From assembly GCA_039193195.1 (NCBI GenBank), contig JBCCWS010000002.1, positions 186,001-250,000 of the forward strand: a stretch of 64,000 bases of DNA, written 5' to 3'. Both the position numbers and the translations under genes were made by a program. This DNA comes from Pseudomonadota bacterium (GTDB lineage: Bacteria; Pseudomonadota; Gammaproteobacteria; Steroidobacterales; JBCBZW01). Positions 45,237 to 54,879 of this stretch are shown here, one piece after another (positions within the stretch are counted from its first letter, which is position 1; each line of letters opens with the position of its first letter). The notes under the pieces are model-generated. The model worked only from the letters and a program-made list of their open reading frames with translations. It was not told where the DNA came from and made no database searches.

Positions 45237-46115
45237 TTAAGGACGCTCATCAGTTGCCTCCGTGGGCAGCACGAGCCCCTCGCGCACGCCCCGCGCCAGC
45301 GCCACTTCGTCGGACCCACGCTCCAGCTGCTGCGGGCTCTGCAGCGCGATGAGCTCACGAACCGAAAGCACCCGATAGCCTTCCTCGCGCAGGGCCGGGA
45401 TAGCGGTGCGCAGCAAACGCAAAGTCGGCGTTCCCGGGTGGCCGATGGCAAGAGCGCTACCGCGCTCGCGAGCCAAACGTCGCAGGCGATCGAGCTGTTC
45501 CCTGACTGCCGCCTCTCGGGGGTCGTGATCCAGAAACACATCGCGTCGCGTCGCGAGTAAACCGTGGCGACGAGCCTGTCGCAGGCCGACGCTCTGCGGG
45601 TGCGTAAAGCTGTCGACGAAGAACAGGTCGCCGCGACGCCGGAGCAGGCGCATCACCTCACGCATCACATCCGCATGGGTAGTAAGCAGGCTGCCCATGT
45701 GTCCGTTCATACCCACCGCTCCTGGCACCCGCGCCAGATTCTCCGTGAGCATGGCGTCCAACTCATACGCCGACATCTCAAGCGTGAGCACCCGCGGCCC
45801 AGGATTTCGCTCTCCGTTACGCGGCGCCATCGGTTGGTGTAGAAGCACCTCCCGGCCCGCAGCTCCTACTCGCGTGGCTACGGGCGCCGCGTAGGGCGTA
45901 TCGGGCAAGACGGCAACTGCGACCGGGCCTTCGAGGGCCAGCACTTGCTCTACTTCCTCCAGGGAGTAACCCATGTCGTCGATGACGAAGGCGACGGCGG
46001 GCTGCGCCTGAGCGCGTGCGTCGGCGCCGGCTGCTAGCAGCACGAGGAGCGAGAGCACGCCGAGGGCATACGCCAGCAGCGGTGCGAATTTGAGGTGAGG
46101 GGCGGGGTGGCCCAC
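45237..46115 (-). CDS. YibQ-type divergent polysaccharide deacetylase
   Basis: The 292-residue exported protein has a signal peptide (about 1-36) and the DUF610/divergent polysaccharide deacetylase domain (VAFVIDDMGYSLEEVEQVL, VAVAVLPDTPY, EVLLHQPMAP, GMNGHMGSLLT, FFVDSFTHPQSVG). Some metal-binding His and Asp are kept. The substrate is unknown; linkage to envC and ctpA suggests a cell-wall role. The start is GTG, 14 bases after the ctpA stop. It is the third gene of the envC-ctpA-yibQ run. Confidence 0.88.
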   Translation of the reverse strand: MGHPAPHLKFAPLLAYALGVLSLLVLLAAGADARAQAQPAVAFVIDDMGYSLEEVEQVLALEGPVAVAVLPDTPYAAPVATRVGAAGREVLLHQPMAPRNGERNPGPRVLTLEMSAYELDAMLTENLARVPGAVGMNGHMGSLLTTHADVMREVMRLLRRRGDLFFVDSFTHPQSVGLRQARRHGLLATRRDVFLDHDPREAAVREQLDRLRRLARERGSALAIGHPGTPTLRLLRTAIPALREEGYRVLSVRELIALQSPQQLERGSDEVALARGVREGLVLPTEATDERP

Positions 46116-46129
46116 AGAACGCGAAGACT

Positions 46130-47395
46130 TCAGGAGGTTTCAGTTCGCGTGGCAACCACCGACGCCCGTTGCCGACTCAGCCCTTTCAGGTGAATTAGCC
46201 CCTTTTGCAGGACTTGGTCACCGTCACGGACGGTGTCGTCGAGCACATCGCTGGTAGGCGTTAGGGGGCGCGAGCCCTGCGCAGAGACGACGATGTCAGG
46301 CTCGATACCGCGTTCGTGAATCGACGCGCCTGACGGCGTGTAGTAGAGGGATGTGGTCAGCTTGATCGCCCGCCCTGCGGAGAGCGGCATGACCGTCTGC
46401 ACCGACCCCTTACCGTAGGTTTGCTTGCCGATGACCACGCCGCGCTCGTGGTCCTTGAGAGCGCCGGCCACAATCTCAGATGCAGATGCCGTGCCGCCAT
46501 TGACGAGCACAACGATGGGGGCGCCGTCGAGCTGATCACCTGGGTGCGCGTTCATGCTGAACCGCGCTTCCGGCACGCGCCCATCGGCAGAGACGATGAG
46601 GCCAGACTCCAGAAACGCATCGGCAACGTCCGCAGCGGCCTCCAGGACACCGCCGGGATTGTTTCGAAGATCCAGCACTAGGCCGTTCAGCGGGCCCTCG
46701 TTGGTTTGGGACAGCTTGGCGAGTGCGCGATTCGTGTCGCGCGCCGTGGTGGCGCTGAACTGGGAGATACGCAGATAGCCAAAGCCGGGCTCTAGAAGCT
46801 GGGAGCGCACGCTGGCGACAGCGATATTGGTCCGGCGCAGGGCTCGCGTCAGGTGCTCGCGCTCTCCCTCGCCCTCGCCGCGCTCGAAGTCGAGCACGAC
46901 TTCGCTGCCAGGGTTGCCCCGCATGAGCATGACGGTATCGCTGAGTCCGACACCGACGACCGACTCGCCATCGATCGCGGTTAGCTCATCACCGGGTTGG
47001 ATACCGGCGGCTTCCGCCGGCGTGCCTTCCATGGGGGTCACGACGACGATGTGCCCATCAACTTCGTTGACCTCGAGGCCGACGCCAGAATAGCTGCCCG
47101 TAGTGCTGATGCGTATCTCGCGATACTGCTCCGCGTCGAGAAAGGCCGAATGGGGATCGAGCTCGGACACGAGCCCGCGGATCGCCCCTTCGATGAGTTG
47201 GGCCTCATCGACATCGTCGACGAAATCCCGCTGCACGCGCTCCAACACCTCCGCCAGCAGGCGGGCCTGCTCCCAGGGCAGGGCGCGCTGAGCCTGGGTG
47301 CCGTCGCCGCGCTCGGCGAAGCCGGCGGGTGCGAGGGCGACGCTGCCGCCGAGCAGAGCACCGACGAGCAGCAGCAGAGTGGCGCGGGTCTTCAT
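46130..47395 (-). CDS. S41-family C-terminal processing peptidase
   Basis: The 421-residue periplasmic serine protease has a signal peptide (1-27, ending AGFAE) and a PDZ domain (about 85-170, GVGLEVNEVDGHIVVVTPMEG). The catalytic Ser is in NGGTASASEIVAGAL and Lys in VIGKQTYGKGSVQ. CtpA-type proteases control peptidoglycan hydrolases in related bacteria. ATG 47395 is chosen because the signal peptide begins there; an upstream in-frame ATG adds 20 residues. Neighbours are envC upstream and yibQ downstream. Confidence 0.93.
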   Translation of the reverse strand: MKTRATLLLLVGALLGGSVALAPAGFAERGDGTQAQRALPWEQARLLAEVLERVQRDFVDDVDEAQLIEGAIRGLVSELDPHSAFLDAEQYREIRISTTGSYSGVGLEVNEVDGHIVVVTPMEGTPAEAAGIQPGDELTAIDGESVVGVGLSDTVMLMRGNPGSEVVLDFERGEGEGEREHLTRALRRTNIAVASVRSQLLEPGFGYLRISQFSATTARDTNRALAKLSQTNEGPLNGLVLDLRNNPGGVLEAAADVADAFLESGLIVSADGRVPEARFSMNAHPGDQLDGAPIVVLVNGGTASASEIVAGALKDHERGVVIGKQTYGKGSVQTVMPLSAGRAIKLTTSLYYTPSGASIHERGIEPDIVVSAQGSRPLTPTSDVLDDTVRDGDQVLQKGLIHLKGLSRQRASVVATRTETS

Positions 47396-47513
47396 GTTTG
47401 GGAGGGGCTCCCGAGGGCACTGGGCCGGTAGTCGAACATACCACAGCTGTTTCAACGCCCGCAGGGCGCCTGCACCTAAGCGGCGCTCTGAGCGGGCGAG
47501 ACGGCAGGGCGGC

Positions 47514-48641
47514 CTAGCGCCCTATGCGGCGAGTGAACCAGCGCTGGGGATTCTGCTGCTTACGCCCTTTGCGAATCTCGAAATACAGGCCAGGCTCCTG
47601 GAGAGCCCCGGAGTCACCGACCGTGGCCACCTCCTCGCCCGGGGTCACCCAGTCGCCGACCTCCCGGAGCAGGGTCTCGTTATGCCCGTAGAGGCTTAGG
47701 TAGCCCTCACCATGTTCCAAGATCAGGAGCAGACCGAGACCGGGCAGCCAATCGGCATAGGCCACCCGCCCGTGGGCCACCGCGCGCACAGGAGCACCGC
47801 GATCGGCAGCGATCATCAGGCCATTCCAACGCAGGCTTCGGCCCGCCCGCGAGTCGCCGTAGTCAGCTGCCAGGCGGCCCTCGACGGGCCAGTCGAGACG
47901 GCCCTTGCGCGACGCGAAGGGCTCCTCCAACTCCGCCGCGGGCGAGTCCGAGAACAGGCGAGCCAAATCCTCGATGAGTTTCAGCAGCTCCTGCTCGCGC
48001 TGGGCGATCGTGCCGATCTGAGCCTCCGTCTCGCGAAGGGTCTCTTCGAGGGATTGGACGAGCGCGGTGCGTTCGGCGCGGACTTGCTCCAGCGCGCTTT
48101 GGCGCTCCCGGCGCTCACGCGCGAGGGCGGCTAAGCGCGCGTCCTCTCGGTCGCGAGCTGAGCGCAAAACGCGCAGTTCGCGCAGGGCGGCTGCAAGCGC
48201 CCCCACGAGCTCCCCCTGGTGCTGGGCCAGGTACTCTTGATAGGTGAGCATGCGACGTAGGGCAGCCGGGTCTTCCTGGCTGAACAAGACTCGTACAGGT
48301 TGCGCGGGGCCCACCCGATAGCGGGCGGCGAGGGCCTGGGCGAGGCGGGCTCGTTCTGCTGCGAGGGCGGCGGCTCGCTCGCCCAGGGCGCGGTTAGCAT
48401 CCGCCCGTCGGGCCCTCGCCTCGGCCACCTGTTGCTCGAGCTGGGCGAGCTCGCCATTAAGCCCCGTGAGCGCCCGCTCGGTCTCGCGCAGTTCGCCGAG
48501 AGCGAAGTCTCGCTGCTCGAGATCCTGGCGCTTGGCTTCGCGCAGGGCCTCGAGGCGGGCTCGCACGCTCTGCAGCTCTTCCTCCGGTGCCGGCGCGTCG
48601 CCGATCGCCGGTGCGGCGGTGATGAGAACGGCGAGTAGCAT
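47514..48641 (-). CDS. envC: EnvC, murein hydrolase activator (LytM-domain coiled-coil protein)
   Basis: The 375-residue periplasmic protein has a signal peptide (1-14), two long coiled coils (about 20-240) and a C-terminal LytM domain (about 265-370). The zinc ligands of active LytM enzymes are lost: the first His is replaced in RWNGLMIAAD and the HxH is altered in LYFEIRKG. That is the expected state for EnvC, which activates amidases at the division site. The start at 48641 has GGGGAG upstream; a much longer frame reaching 48932 overlaps the rhodanese gene and lacks a signal. Confidence 0.92.
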   Translation of the reverse strand: MLLAVLITAAPAIGDAPAPEEELQSVRARLEALREAKRQDLEQRDFALGELRETERALTGLNGELAQLEQQVAEARARRADANRALGERAAALAAERARLAQALAARYRVGPAQPVRVLFSQEDPAALRRMLTYQEYLAQHQGELVGALAAALRELRVLRSARDREDARLAALARERRERQSALEQVRAERTALVQSLEETLRETEAQIGTIAQREQELLKLIEDLARLFSDSPAAELEEPFASRKGRLDWPVEGRLAADYGDSRAGRSLRWNGLMIAADRGAPVRAVAHGRVAYADWLPGLGLLLILEHGEGYLSLYGHNETLLREVGDWVTPGEEVATVGDSGALQEPGLYFEIRKGRKQQNPQRWFTRRIGR

Positions 48642-48728
48642 GGCGCGAACTCCCCGCCTGCGCACCGGTCTGTCCAACGCAGACTGATATACTTGGCGGC
48701 TCGCCCTTTGCGCCTCGGAGTCGGCTTC

Positions 48729-49148
48729 GTGCAGCAGTTGTTTGAATTCGCCGGAAATCATCCGTTGTTGATCGCCGCCGCCTTCGGCCTCATCGCTACG
48801 ATCGTAGTCAGTGAGGTCAGGCTGCGCAATCGGGGCTTCGCTGAGGTCACCCCCGCGCAGGCTGTGCAGATGATCAACGCCGGTGCGCTCGTGCTGGACG
48901 TGCGCGCTGCCGATGCGTATCGAAAGGGTCACATCATCGACGCCCGCAACGTGCCCCTAGACGAACTCGAAGGCGGCACGAAGCAGCTCGCCAAACATCG
49001 CGATCAGCAGGTGATCACCTACTGCGACACGGGAGTCACCAGTCAGCGGGCCGCCACCGCCCTGCGGAAGGCCGAGTTTGCGCAGGTGGCCTCCCTGCGT
49101 GGGGGCTTGCAAGCGTGGCGCGCCGAGAATTACCCCCTCGCGTCGTAA
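48729..49148 (+). CDS. Membrane-anchored rhodanese-like protein (YibN type)
   Basis: The 139-residue protein has one N-terminal membrane helix (about 9-28, HPLLIAAAFGLIATIVV) and a rhodanese domain. The domain has LVLDVRAADAYRKGHIIDARNVP and the active-site Cys in YCDTGVTSQRAA. The start is GTG 48729 with CGGAG upstream. YibN next to secB and gpsA is a conserved arrangement; rhodaneses transfer sulfane sulfur, but YibN may also aid membrane protein insertion. It is divergent from envC. Confidence 0.9.
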   Translation: MQQLFEFAGNHPLLIAAAFGLIATIVVSEVRLRNRGFAEVTPAQAVQMINAGALVLDVRAADAYRKGHIIDARNVPLDELEGGTKQLAKHRDQQVITYCDTGVTSQRAATALRKAEFAQVASLRGGLQAWRAENYPLAS

Positions 49149-49185
49149 GCCAGACGCGTTCACCGATTAACGAGAGCAATACCCA

Positions 49186-49695
49186 ATGGCAGAAGAGCAA
49201 GTCCCGAGCAACGGCCAACCGGGAGGGGCCGCCGCCCAGGCCACTGGCCCACAGCTGGTCGTTCAACGCATCTACATGAAGGACTCTTCCTTCGAGTCGC
49301 CGTCAGCGCCAGAGGTTTTCTCCGGCGAGTGGGATCCGCGCATGGATCTGAATATTGGGGCGAGCAGCCGCAGCCTCGGCGATGATCATTACGAAGTCAC
49401 CCTCTCGGTGACCGTCGAAGCAAAGAAGGAAGACAAGGTCGCTTTCCTGTGCGAGGTGCACCAGGCGGGCGTGTTTCTCATCCGCGGGTTCAGCGAAGAG
49501 GATTCGAGGCGCGTGCTCAATGCGAGCTGCCCGAACGTGATCTTCCCGTACGCCCGCGAAGCCGTCTGCGACCTGGTCACGCGCGGCGGGTTCCCCCAAC
49601 TGCTGCTGCAACCGGTGAACTTCGACTCCCTCTATCAGCGCCACACCGCTGAAATGCAGCAACAGCAAACAGGCGCGTCGGGACAGCCGTCCTGA
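49186..49695 (+). CDS. secB: SecB protein-export chaperone
   Basis: The 169-residue chaperone has the SecB core (LVVQRIYMKDSSFESPSAPEVF, VTLSVTVEAKKEDKVAFLCEVHQAG, CPNVIFPYAREAVCDLVTRGGFPQLLLQPVNF). It keeps preproteins unfolded and hands them to SecA. It is followed 4 bases later by gpsA. Confidence 0.97.
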   Translation: MAEEQVPSNGQPGGAAAQATGPQLVVQRIYMKDSSFESPSAPEVFSGEWDPRMDLNIGASSRSLGDDHYEVTLSVTVEAKKEDKVAFLCEVHQAGVFLIRGFSEEDSRRVLNASCPNVIFPYAREAVCDLVTRGGFPQLLLQPVNFDSLYQRHTAEMQQQQTGASGQPS

Positions 49696-49699
49696 CCTC

Positions 49700-50731
49700 G
49701 TGACGATGACGCGGGAGACCGCCGCCGACGCCCTGAAGAGCACCGTCGCCGTCCTCGGCGCCGGCTCCTGGGGCACGGCGCTCGCGATCCAATTCGCACG
49801 CGCCGGCACGCCTACCGTGCTTTGGTCCCGGCGCTCGGAGCAAGCGCAGTCGATGCAAGCGCAGCGGAAGAACGACGAGTACCTTCCCGGCGCGAAGTTT
49901 CCCGAAGCGCTTTCGGTCAGCGCCGATTTGCGCGAGGCGGTGCGCGGCGCCTGGGCCGTTGTGGTGGCGGTACCCAGCCAGGCCTTTCGACCGTTGCTCG
50001 ACGAGTTACGCGCGCAGTTAGGCACCGACACGATCGTCGGCTGGGCCACCAAGGGCTTCGAACACCCGAGTGGGAAGTTGCTCGATGAGGTCGCGCGCGA
50101 GGCGCTCGGCGAGCAACACCCACGGGCCGTCCTGTCCGGCCCAACCTTCGCCCGCGAGGTGGGCGCAGGTCTGCCCACGGCGATGACCATCGCGGCAACC
50201 GATGCAAGGGCCGCGGAGGCGCTCGCCAACGCTATCTCCAACAGTGTTTTCCGCGCCTACACCTCGGACGACATGACCGGCGTCGAGGTCGGAGGTGCCG
50301 TGAAGAATGTACTTGCCATCGGCGCTGGCCTGTCCGACGGGCTCGGCTACGGCGCGAACACGCGGGTTGCCGTGATCACGCGCGGCTTGGTCGAGATGAC
50401 TCGCCTGGGCGTGGCGCTCGGTGCCCGGCAGGAGACGTTCATGGGCTTAGCTGGTATGGGAGACCTGATACTCACCTGCACCGACGATCAATCCCGTAAC
50501 CGACGCATGGGCCTCGCGCTGGCCCGCGGCGCTAGCGTCGAGCGAGCAGAGTCAGAGATACGCCAAGTGGTGGAAGGCGTGCGCGCAGCACGGGCCGTGC
50601 ACGCCGTAGCTCAGGCAGCAAAGGTAGATATGCCGATCTGCGAGAGCCTGTACCGCGTTCTATACGAGGGCCTTTCGCCGCGCGATGCAGTGCGCATGCT
50701 CATGTCGCGATCCCTAAAGCGAGAGCACTAG
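49700..50731 (+). CDS. gpsA: NAD(P)H-dependent glycerol-3-phosphate dehydrogenase
   Basis: The 343-residue enzyme makes sn-glycerol 3-phosphate for phospholipids. The Rossmann motif is [13 protein letters not shown]. Others are [31 protein letters not shown] and the catalytic Lys in [17 protein letters not shown]. The start is GTG 49700 or the in-frame ATG 49706. Its TAG stop lies in CTAG shared with the stop of trmL on the other strand. Confidence 0.96.
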   Translation: MTMTRETAADALKSTVAVLGAGSWGTALAIQFARAGTPTVLWSRRSEQAQSMQAQRKNDEYLPGAKFPEALSVSADLREAVRGAWAVVVAVPSQAFRPLLDELRAQLGTDTIVGWATKGFEHPSGKLLDEVAREALGEQHPRAVLSGPTFAREVGAGLPTAMTIAATDARAAEALANAISNSVFRAYTSDDMTGVEVGGAVKNVLAIGAGLSDGLGYGANTRVAVITRGLVEMTRLGVALGARQETFMGLAGMGDLILTCTDDQSRNRRMGLALARGASVERAESEIRQVVEGVRAARAVHAVAQAAKVDMPICESLYRVLYEGLSPRDAVRMLMSRSLKREH

Positions 50732-51219
50732 ACAGCCCCTTCCGGCAGTTCGCTGCCCGGGAATCCCAGCTGGCGCCACGCCTCGTAAACCGCCACCGCT
50801 ACCGCGTTGGAGAGGTTGAGAGATCGGCTATTAGCTTGCATAGGAATCCGCATGCGACGCTCCGGCACCAGCCCGTCGAGAACCTCATCGGGCAGACCGC
50901 GCGTCTCTGGGCCAAACAGCAGTACGTCCCCTAGCGCATACCGCGGCGAATCGTAAGGCTCAAGCCCGCGCGTGGAGAAGGCGAAGACGCGCGGCGAACG
51001 CCCGGGCCGAATCGCTTCCAAGCACGCCTTCAAGCCGGTGTGGGTATGCACGCGCGCCCACTCCCGGTAGTCCAAACCGGCACGCCGCAAAGCGCGTTGA
51101 TTTAGAGAGAAACCTAAGGGTTCTACAAGGTGAAGGGCTGCTCCCGTATTCGCGCATAGGCGCATGACGTTGCCCGTGTTGGGCGGTATCTCCGGTTCGT
51201 ACAGCACAACGTGGAGCAT
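50728..51219 (-). CDS. trmL: TrmL, tRNA (cytidine/uridine-34 2'-O)-methyltransferase
   Basis: The 163-residue SPOUT methyltransferase has [20 protein letters not shown] at the N-terminus, FGPETRGLP in the knotted SAM site and the C-terminal [17 protein letters not shown]. It modifies the wobble base of tRNA-Leu isoacceptors. The start at 51219 is chosen by family N-terminus and a GGGGA site; two further in-frame ATGs lie upstream. It is convergent with gpsA. Confidence 0.95.
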   Translation of the reverse strand: MLHVVLYEPEIPPNTGNVMRLCANTGAALHLVEPLGFSLNQRALRRAGLDYREWARVHTHTGLKACLEAIRPGRSPRVFAFSTRGLEPYDSPRYALGDVLLFGPETRGLPDEVLDGLVPERRMRIPMQANSRSLNLSNAVAVAVYEAWRQLGFPGSELPEGAV

Positions 51220-51241
51220 GCGAAGCATCCCCATTGAAGTA

Positions 51242-51281
51242 TTAAAGAAAAAGGGCGGTGAGCCAAAGCCCACCGCCCTTT
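51242..51281 (-). terminator. Intrinsic terminator after the TonB-dependent receptor
   Basis: AAAGGGCGGTG (51250-51260) and CACCGCCCTTT (51271-51281) form a perfect 11-bp stem over a 10-base loop. Read on the minus strand it is followed by a T-rich run (TTTTTCTTTAAT), so it terminates the receptor transcript just before trmL. A second hairpin (CCTACCC / GGGTAGG, about 51282-51302) lies between it and the receptor stop. Confidence 0.9.
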
Positions 51282-51324
51282 CCTACCCCGCAGGCGGGTA
51301 GGCAGTCCTAGCTAGTCCCGTCGA

Positions 51325-54210
51325 TTAACGGAACGCGTAGGAGGCACTCACGAACACTCGACGGCCGATGACGTCGTAGAGCTCAGGGAAGGTGTTAGCC
51401 TGCTGCTGAGCGTCGCCCACGAAGGTCGGCAGTTCGTCGAAGATGTTCCGGAAACCGAGGTTTACGCGGAACGCTTCCGTGAAGTCGTAGGAAGCCGTGA
51501 AGTCGACGTAGTTGATCGAATCGATCGACGGCACGGACAACGTCGCGGGATCGACGCCGGCGTTGTCAATCGAGTCGTCATCCGCTTCGTTCAGGTAGCG
51601 CCACAGCACGGACAGAGCCAGCGGGCCCGTGCTCCACGTAGCACGCGTGAAGACCTGCAGGTCGTTACGCGGCGTGCCACAGGTGTTGCCGAAGTTGCCG
51701 GCACACTCATCGACATCAGGCAGCTCTTGCACCGCCTGGATGTCAAAGGCATCCAGCCAGGTAGCACGAGTGTTGAGGGCGAAGGTGGAGGCGTTGCCGA
51801 ACAGGCCGAAGCCAAGGTCGGTTGCCCAGTTCACGACGAAGTCGACACCAGAGGTCTCGAAGCCACCGATGTTGGCGTTCTGCACGCTGACAAGACCAAC
51901 GTTGCCGTCCCCGCGGCGTTGAATGGCCTGACAGAAGGGTGAGGACGCGTCCTGGATCTCTAGGTAGCAGAGGCTCAGGACGTTATCCACAGAGCCGCCA
52001 AGGACCGAAATGGCGTCGTCGATGCTAATGTCGAAGTAGTCGATCTGGATGTCCAGACCGTCAGTCGGCTGCAGCACCAAGCCCACGGTGAAGGTGTCAG
52101 AGGTTTCCTCAAACAGGTTGGGGTTACCGCCGAAGAGACCTTCGATCTGCGTGTTGGCCTGGTTGAAGGCTCCCACCTGACCAGCCGGAACACCGCCACC
52201 AACGCTCTCACACAGAGCCACGGCAGTCGCGTCCAGGTCACCGTCGAAGTCGGCGGAACACGGGTCGGTTGCACCCGGGAAGCCATTCGACTGGCCGCCG
52301 AACAGCTCGGCGACGTTCGGTGCACGCACTGCGCGCTGGTAACCGACACGGAGCCCGACGGCATCGACCGGCGAGTAGTTGATTGCACCAGCGTAAGAGG
52401 TGACCGTGCCGATGTTGGAGTAGTCAGACACACGACCTGCGCCGTAGAGGCTCAGGTTCTCGATGCCGGACAGGCCAGACAGCAGCGGAATCTGGATTTC
52501 CGCGAACACTTCGTTCACGTCGAATCCACCCACGGTAGCGTCACCAGCGTTGAAGCCGAGCACATCACCGGCGGACAGGAAGGTGTCCGGACGGAACTGA
52601 GACTCGTCTTCGCGGTGCTCGACACCAATAGCGATACCGACAGGCTCGGCGCTCGAGGTGATGGAGCCCAGGGTGCCGGTGATGGTGGCCTGCAAGACTT
52701 GCTGCTCGATGCTCGTGATGTTGGTTGCGCCAACGTTCACGAAGTCGATAGCGGCCTGCGAGATGTTGCCAGCGCCGAAGATGTTCAGCGGAGCACAGCC
52801 ACCGGAGGTGTCCTGACACGCGCTACCATCGTCGGTGACCAGCACGGCCTGACGGAAGCGGCTGTCGGAGACGTCGTTGTTCAGCAGCTCGGTAGCCTGC
52901 AGACGCGAGTAGCTGTAGTACGCGTTGTAGCCCCAGTTGCTGTTGATGTCGCCTTCTGCACCGATCAGCACGCGAAGCGCGTCGCGGTTGTTCAGGGACT
53001 CTCGGGACCCGTTCTCAACCATACGACGACCGATGAAGCCGAGGAAGGCGTTATCGGTGTCGTCGACGACGCCGTCACCGTTGGTGTCGCTACGAATTCC
53101 ATCGAGGGCGGCCTGCACCCCGTCACCGAAGAACTCGCTGTCCGGGTTGACTTCCAGCGTACCCAGGAACGCAGGCGTCGGCGCCAGCTCCTGGTCAACG
53201 CGGTTGTTGGCGAAGGCCAACTCGGAGAACACGCGCAGACGATCATTCACATCGTAGTGAGCGAACGATGCCAACAAGAAGCGCTCTTGGGGCAACTGGA
53301 GGTAGTTGTCCGGCGCGTAGTTGAAGCGATCGTCCGGATCGACGAAGGGCGCGCCGGTGCCATCGGGGTTGAAGCGGCCGAGAACGAACTCTTCGTCGGT
53401 GCCCGGGAAGATCGTCAGGCCGGAGAAGTCGCGGGTGCCGGGAATACCGGAGGAACCACCAGCGGCCAGCGGGCCACCGATACCGGTGTCGCTATCCTGA
53501 CCTTCCGTGCCAGCGGGCGCGGAGTCGGTCAGCGCGAAGCTGGAGAAGTCACGGTCACCCTGGAACAGCGGCTTCCGGTTGATGAAGCCAGCGTACAGAA
53601 CGGCGTTACCCTTGCCGTCGGCGAAGTTGCCGCCCACGGTCAAGTCGACGTTGAAGCGCTCGGCGTCACCTTCCGTGCTGACGTCGTACAACGAGGTGAT
53701 CGTGGCACCTTCGAAGTCGTCACGCAGCTGGAAGTTGACCACACCAGCGAGGGCGTCGGAACCGTACACAGCGGAGGCACCGCCGGTCAGCACGTCCACA
53801 CGCTCGATTAGCGTGCCGGGAACAGTGTTGAGGTCAACCACACCCGTCTGGGTAGAGGGGATGTAGCGGCGGCCGTTCACGAGAACCAGGGTACGGGCGG
53901 TGCCCAGACCACGCAGGTTCACGCGGGCGGTACCGTCACCCGGGTTGTTCGAGCTCGGGCCGAAGGACGGCAGCGTCAGCGGCAGCTCGGCGAGCTTTTG
54001 CTCGATGTTGATGTTTCCGGAGAGGGTGAACTCCTCGGCGTTGACGACGGTAACCGGGCTCACTGCGTCGAGATCGACGCGTTCGATGCGTGAGCCGATG
54101 GTGACCACTTCCTCATCGACTTCCTGAGCGACAGCGGGCATGGACACGGCCACGGCGCTGGCGGACAGGAGCGCGAGCTTCACGGCCCGCTCTAGATTGA
54201 TGTTGTTCAT
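51325..54210 (-). CDS. TonB-dependent outer-membrane receptor
   Basis: The 961-residue receptor has a signal peptide (1-29, ending PAVAQ), a TonB-box-like stretch (EEVVTIGSRI) and a plug domain (RTLVLVNGRRYIPST, GGASAVYGSDALAGVVNF). A long 22-strand-type barrel ends in RRVFVSASYAFR; the last residue is Arg where Phe is common. Size and plug motifs fit the large receptors of the Xanthomonas/Caulobacter/Shewanella type that import carbohydrates, peptides or other nutrients and are often next to SapC and oxygenase genes. A GGGAGGAG site precedes the ATG. The ligand is unknown. Confidence 0.95.
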   Translation of the reverse strand: MNNINLERAVKLALLSASAVAVSMPAVAQEVDEEVVTIGSRIERVDLDAVSPVTVVNAEEFTLSGNINIEQKLAELPLTLPSFGPSSNNPGDGTARVNLRGLGTARTLVLVNGRRYIPSTQTGVVDLNTVPGTLIERVDVLTGGASAVYGSDALAGVVNFQLRDDFEGATITSLYDVSTEGDAERFNVDLTVGGNFADGKGNAVLYAGFINRKPLFQGDRDFSSFALTDSAPAGTEGQDSDTGIGGPLAAGGSSGIPGTRDFSGLTIFPGTDEEFVLGRFNPDGTGAPFVDPDDRFNYAPDNYLQLPQERFLLASFAHYDVNDRLRVFSELAFANNRVDQELAPTPAFLGTLEVNPDSEFFGDGVQAALDGIRSDTNGDGVVDDTDNAFLGFIGRRMVENGSRESLNNRDALRVLIGAEGDINSNWGYNAYYSYSRLQATELLNNDVSDSRFRQAVLVTDDGSACQDTSGGCAPLNIFGAGNISQAAIDFVNVGATNITSIEQQVLQATITGTLGSITSSAEPVGIAIGVEHREDESQFRPDTFLSAGDVLGFNAGDATVGGFDVNEVFAEIQIPLLSGLSGIENLSLYGAGRVSDYSNIGTVTSYAGAINYSPVDAVGLRVGYQRAVRAPNVAELFGGQSNGFPGATDPCSADFDGDLDATAVALCESVGGGVPAGQVGAFNQANTQIEGLFGGNPNLFEETSDTFTVGLVLQPTDGLDIQIDYFDISIDDAISVLGGSVDNVLSLCYLEIQDASSPFCQAIQRRGDGNVGLVSVQNANIGGFETSGVDFVVNWATDLGFGLFGNASTFALNTRATWLDAFDIQAVQELPDVDECAGNFGNTCGTPRNDLQVFTRATWSTGPLALSVLWRYLNEADDDSIDNAGVDPATLSVPSIDSINYVDFTASYDFTEAFRVNLGFRNIFDELPTFVGDAQQQANTFPELYDVIGRRVFVSASYAFR

Positions 54211-54879
54211 TGCTCCTCCCTAGAGAGCAGTAACGCGTAGCGGACCCGAAACCCAGGTCCCCCAATTCAGCCGCAGTCGCGGATGTGCGGGGGGTGATAG
54301 CAAAGGCCCTCGACTCAGTCAACGAACTGCTGTGGCTTCGCCCCGACAGCGCGGGCACAGGTCGGCGAAGAAAACGACAAGACGGTGTGGTCGGGGCCCA
54401 GCGCCAGCGCCCCGAGGGGCTCAACCCGAGAACCAAGTCACAGAACTGGGCGTCGGGCGCGGCGCTACAAATCGTCGCCTGGGGGGTTCCAAGAACGCCC
54501 ATAGGCATCTGACTTTAATAAATTTATTTGTTTCTAGGGTAGTGGATCGAAGGGCTTTGAAGCGTCGCAAAGAACTGCCGTGGCAGATTCGCAACGACGT
54601 CTCACCACCCCAAATGCAAGGCCGCCGAGGCGTCGAAATCGGCACCCCAAGTTACGCTGAGTCGTTCGACCGCAACCAACCGTTGTGATGAAACATCTTA
54701 CGTTGTTTGCGCACAACAATTTGCTGAATATGTTGTATAGGCAGCCTGCGTAAGGCACTCACAAACGAGGCGCGAGGTTTCCCTGGCGAGCGCGACGACG
54801 CGTAATCGGGCGTACGGGTATGCTTCGCACCGTGCCCAAAATCGGGTCTCTTGCAACACTAGCCTGAAGTGCCCGCCCC
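54211..54879. other. 669-base divergent region between the TonB receptor and the first oxygenase
   Basis: No gene is supported here. The receptor leader has a CGGGGC-N-GCCCCG hairpin near 54388-54416. An AT-rich patch around 54511-54540 contains the perfect palindrome AATAAATTTATT (54517-54528). A second AT-richer patch (about 54680-54745) has TTGTT-N7-AACAA (54703-54719), which resembles an operator, overlapping a weak TTGTTT-N17-GAATAT promoter pointing to the oxygenase. I see no cobalamin or other known riboswitch. Confidence 0.45.

Noticed and set aside
52615-53811. Long open frame on the plus strand (398 codons) opposite the TonB receptor
   Set aside because: It is the antisense of a clear receptor gene, composed of Val/Gly/Glu-rich sequence without recognisable motifs; it arises from GC-biased codon use.
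54211-54879. Cobalamin riboswitch upstream of the TonB receptor
   Set aside because: I found no B12-box-like core or the expected helices; only short hairpins and AT-rich palindromes are present.
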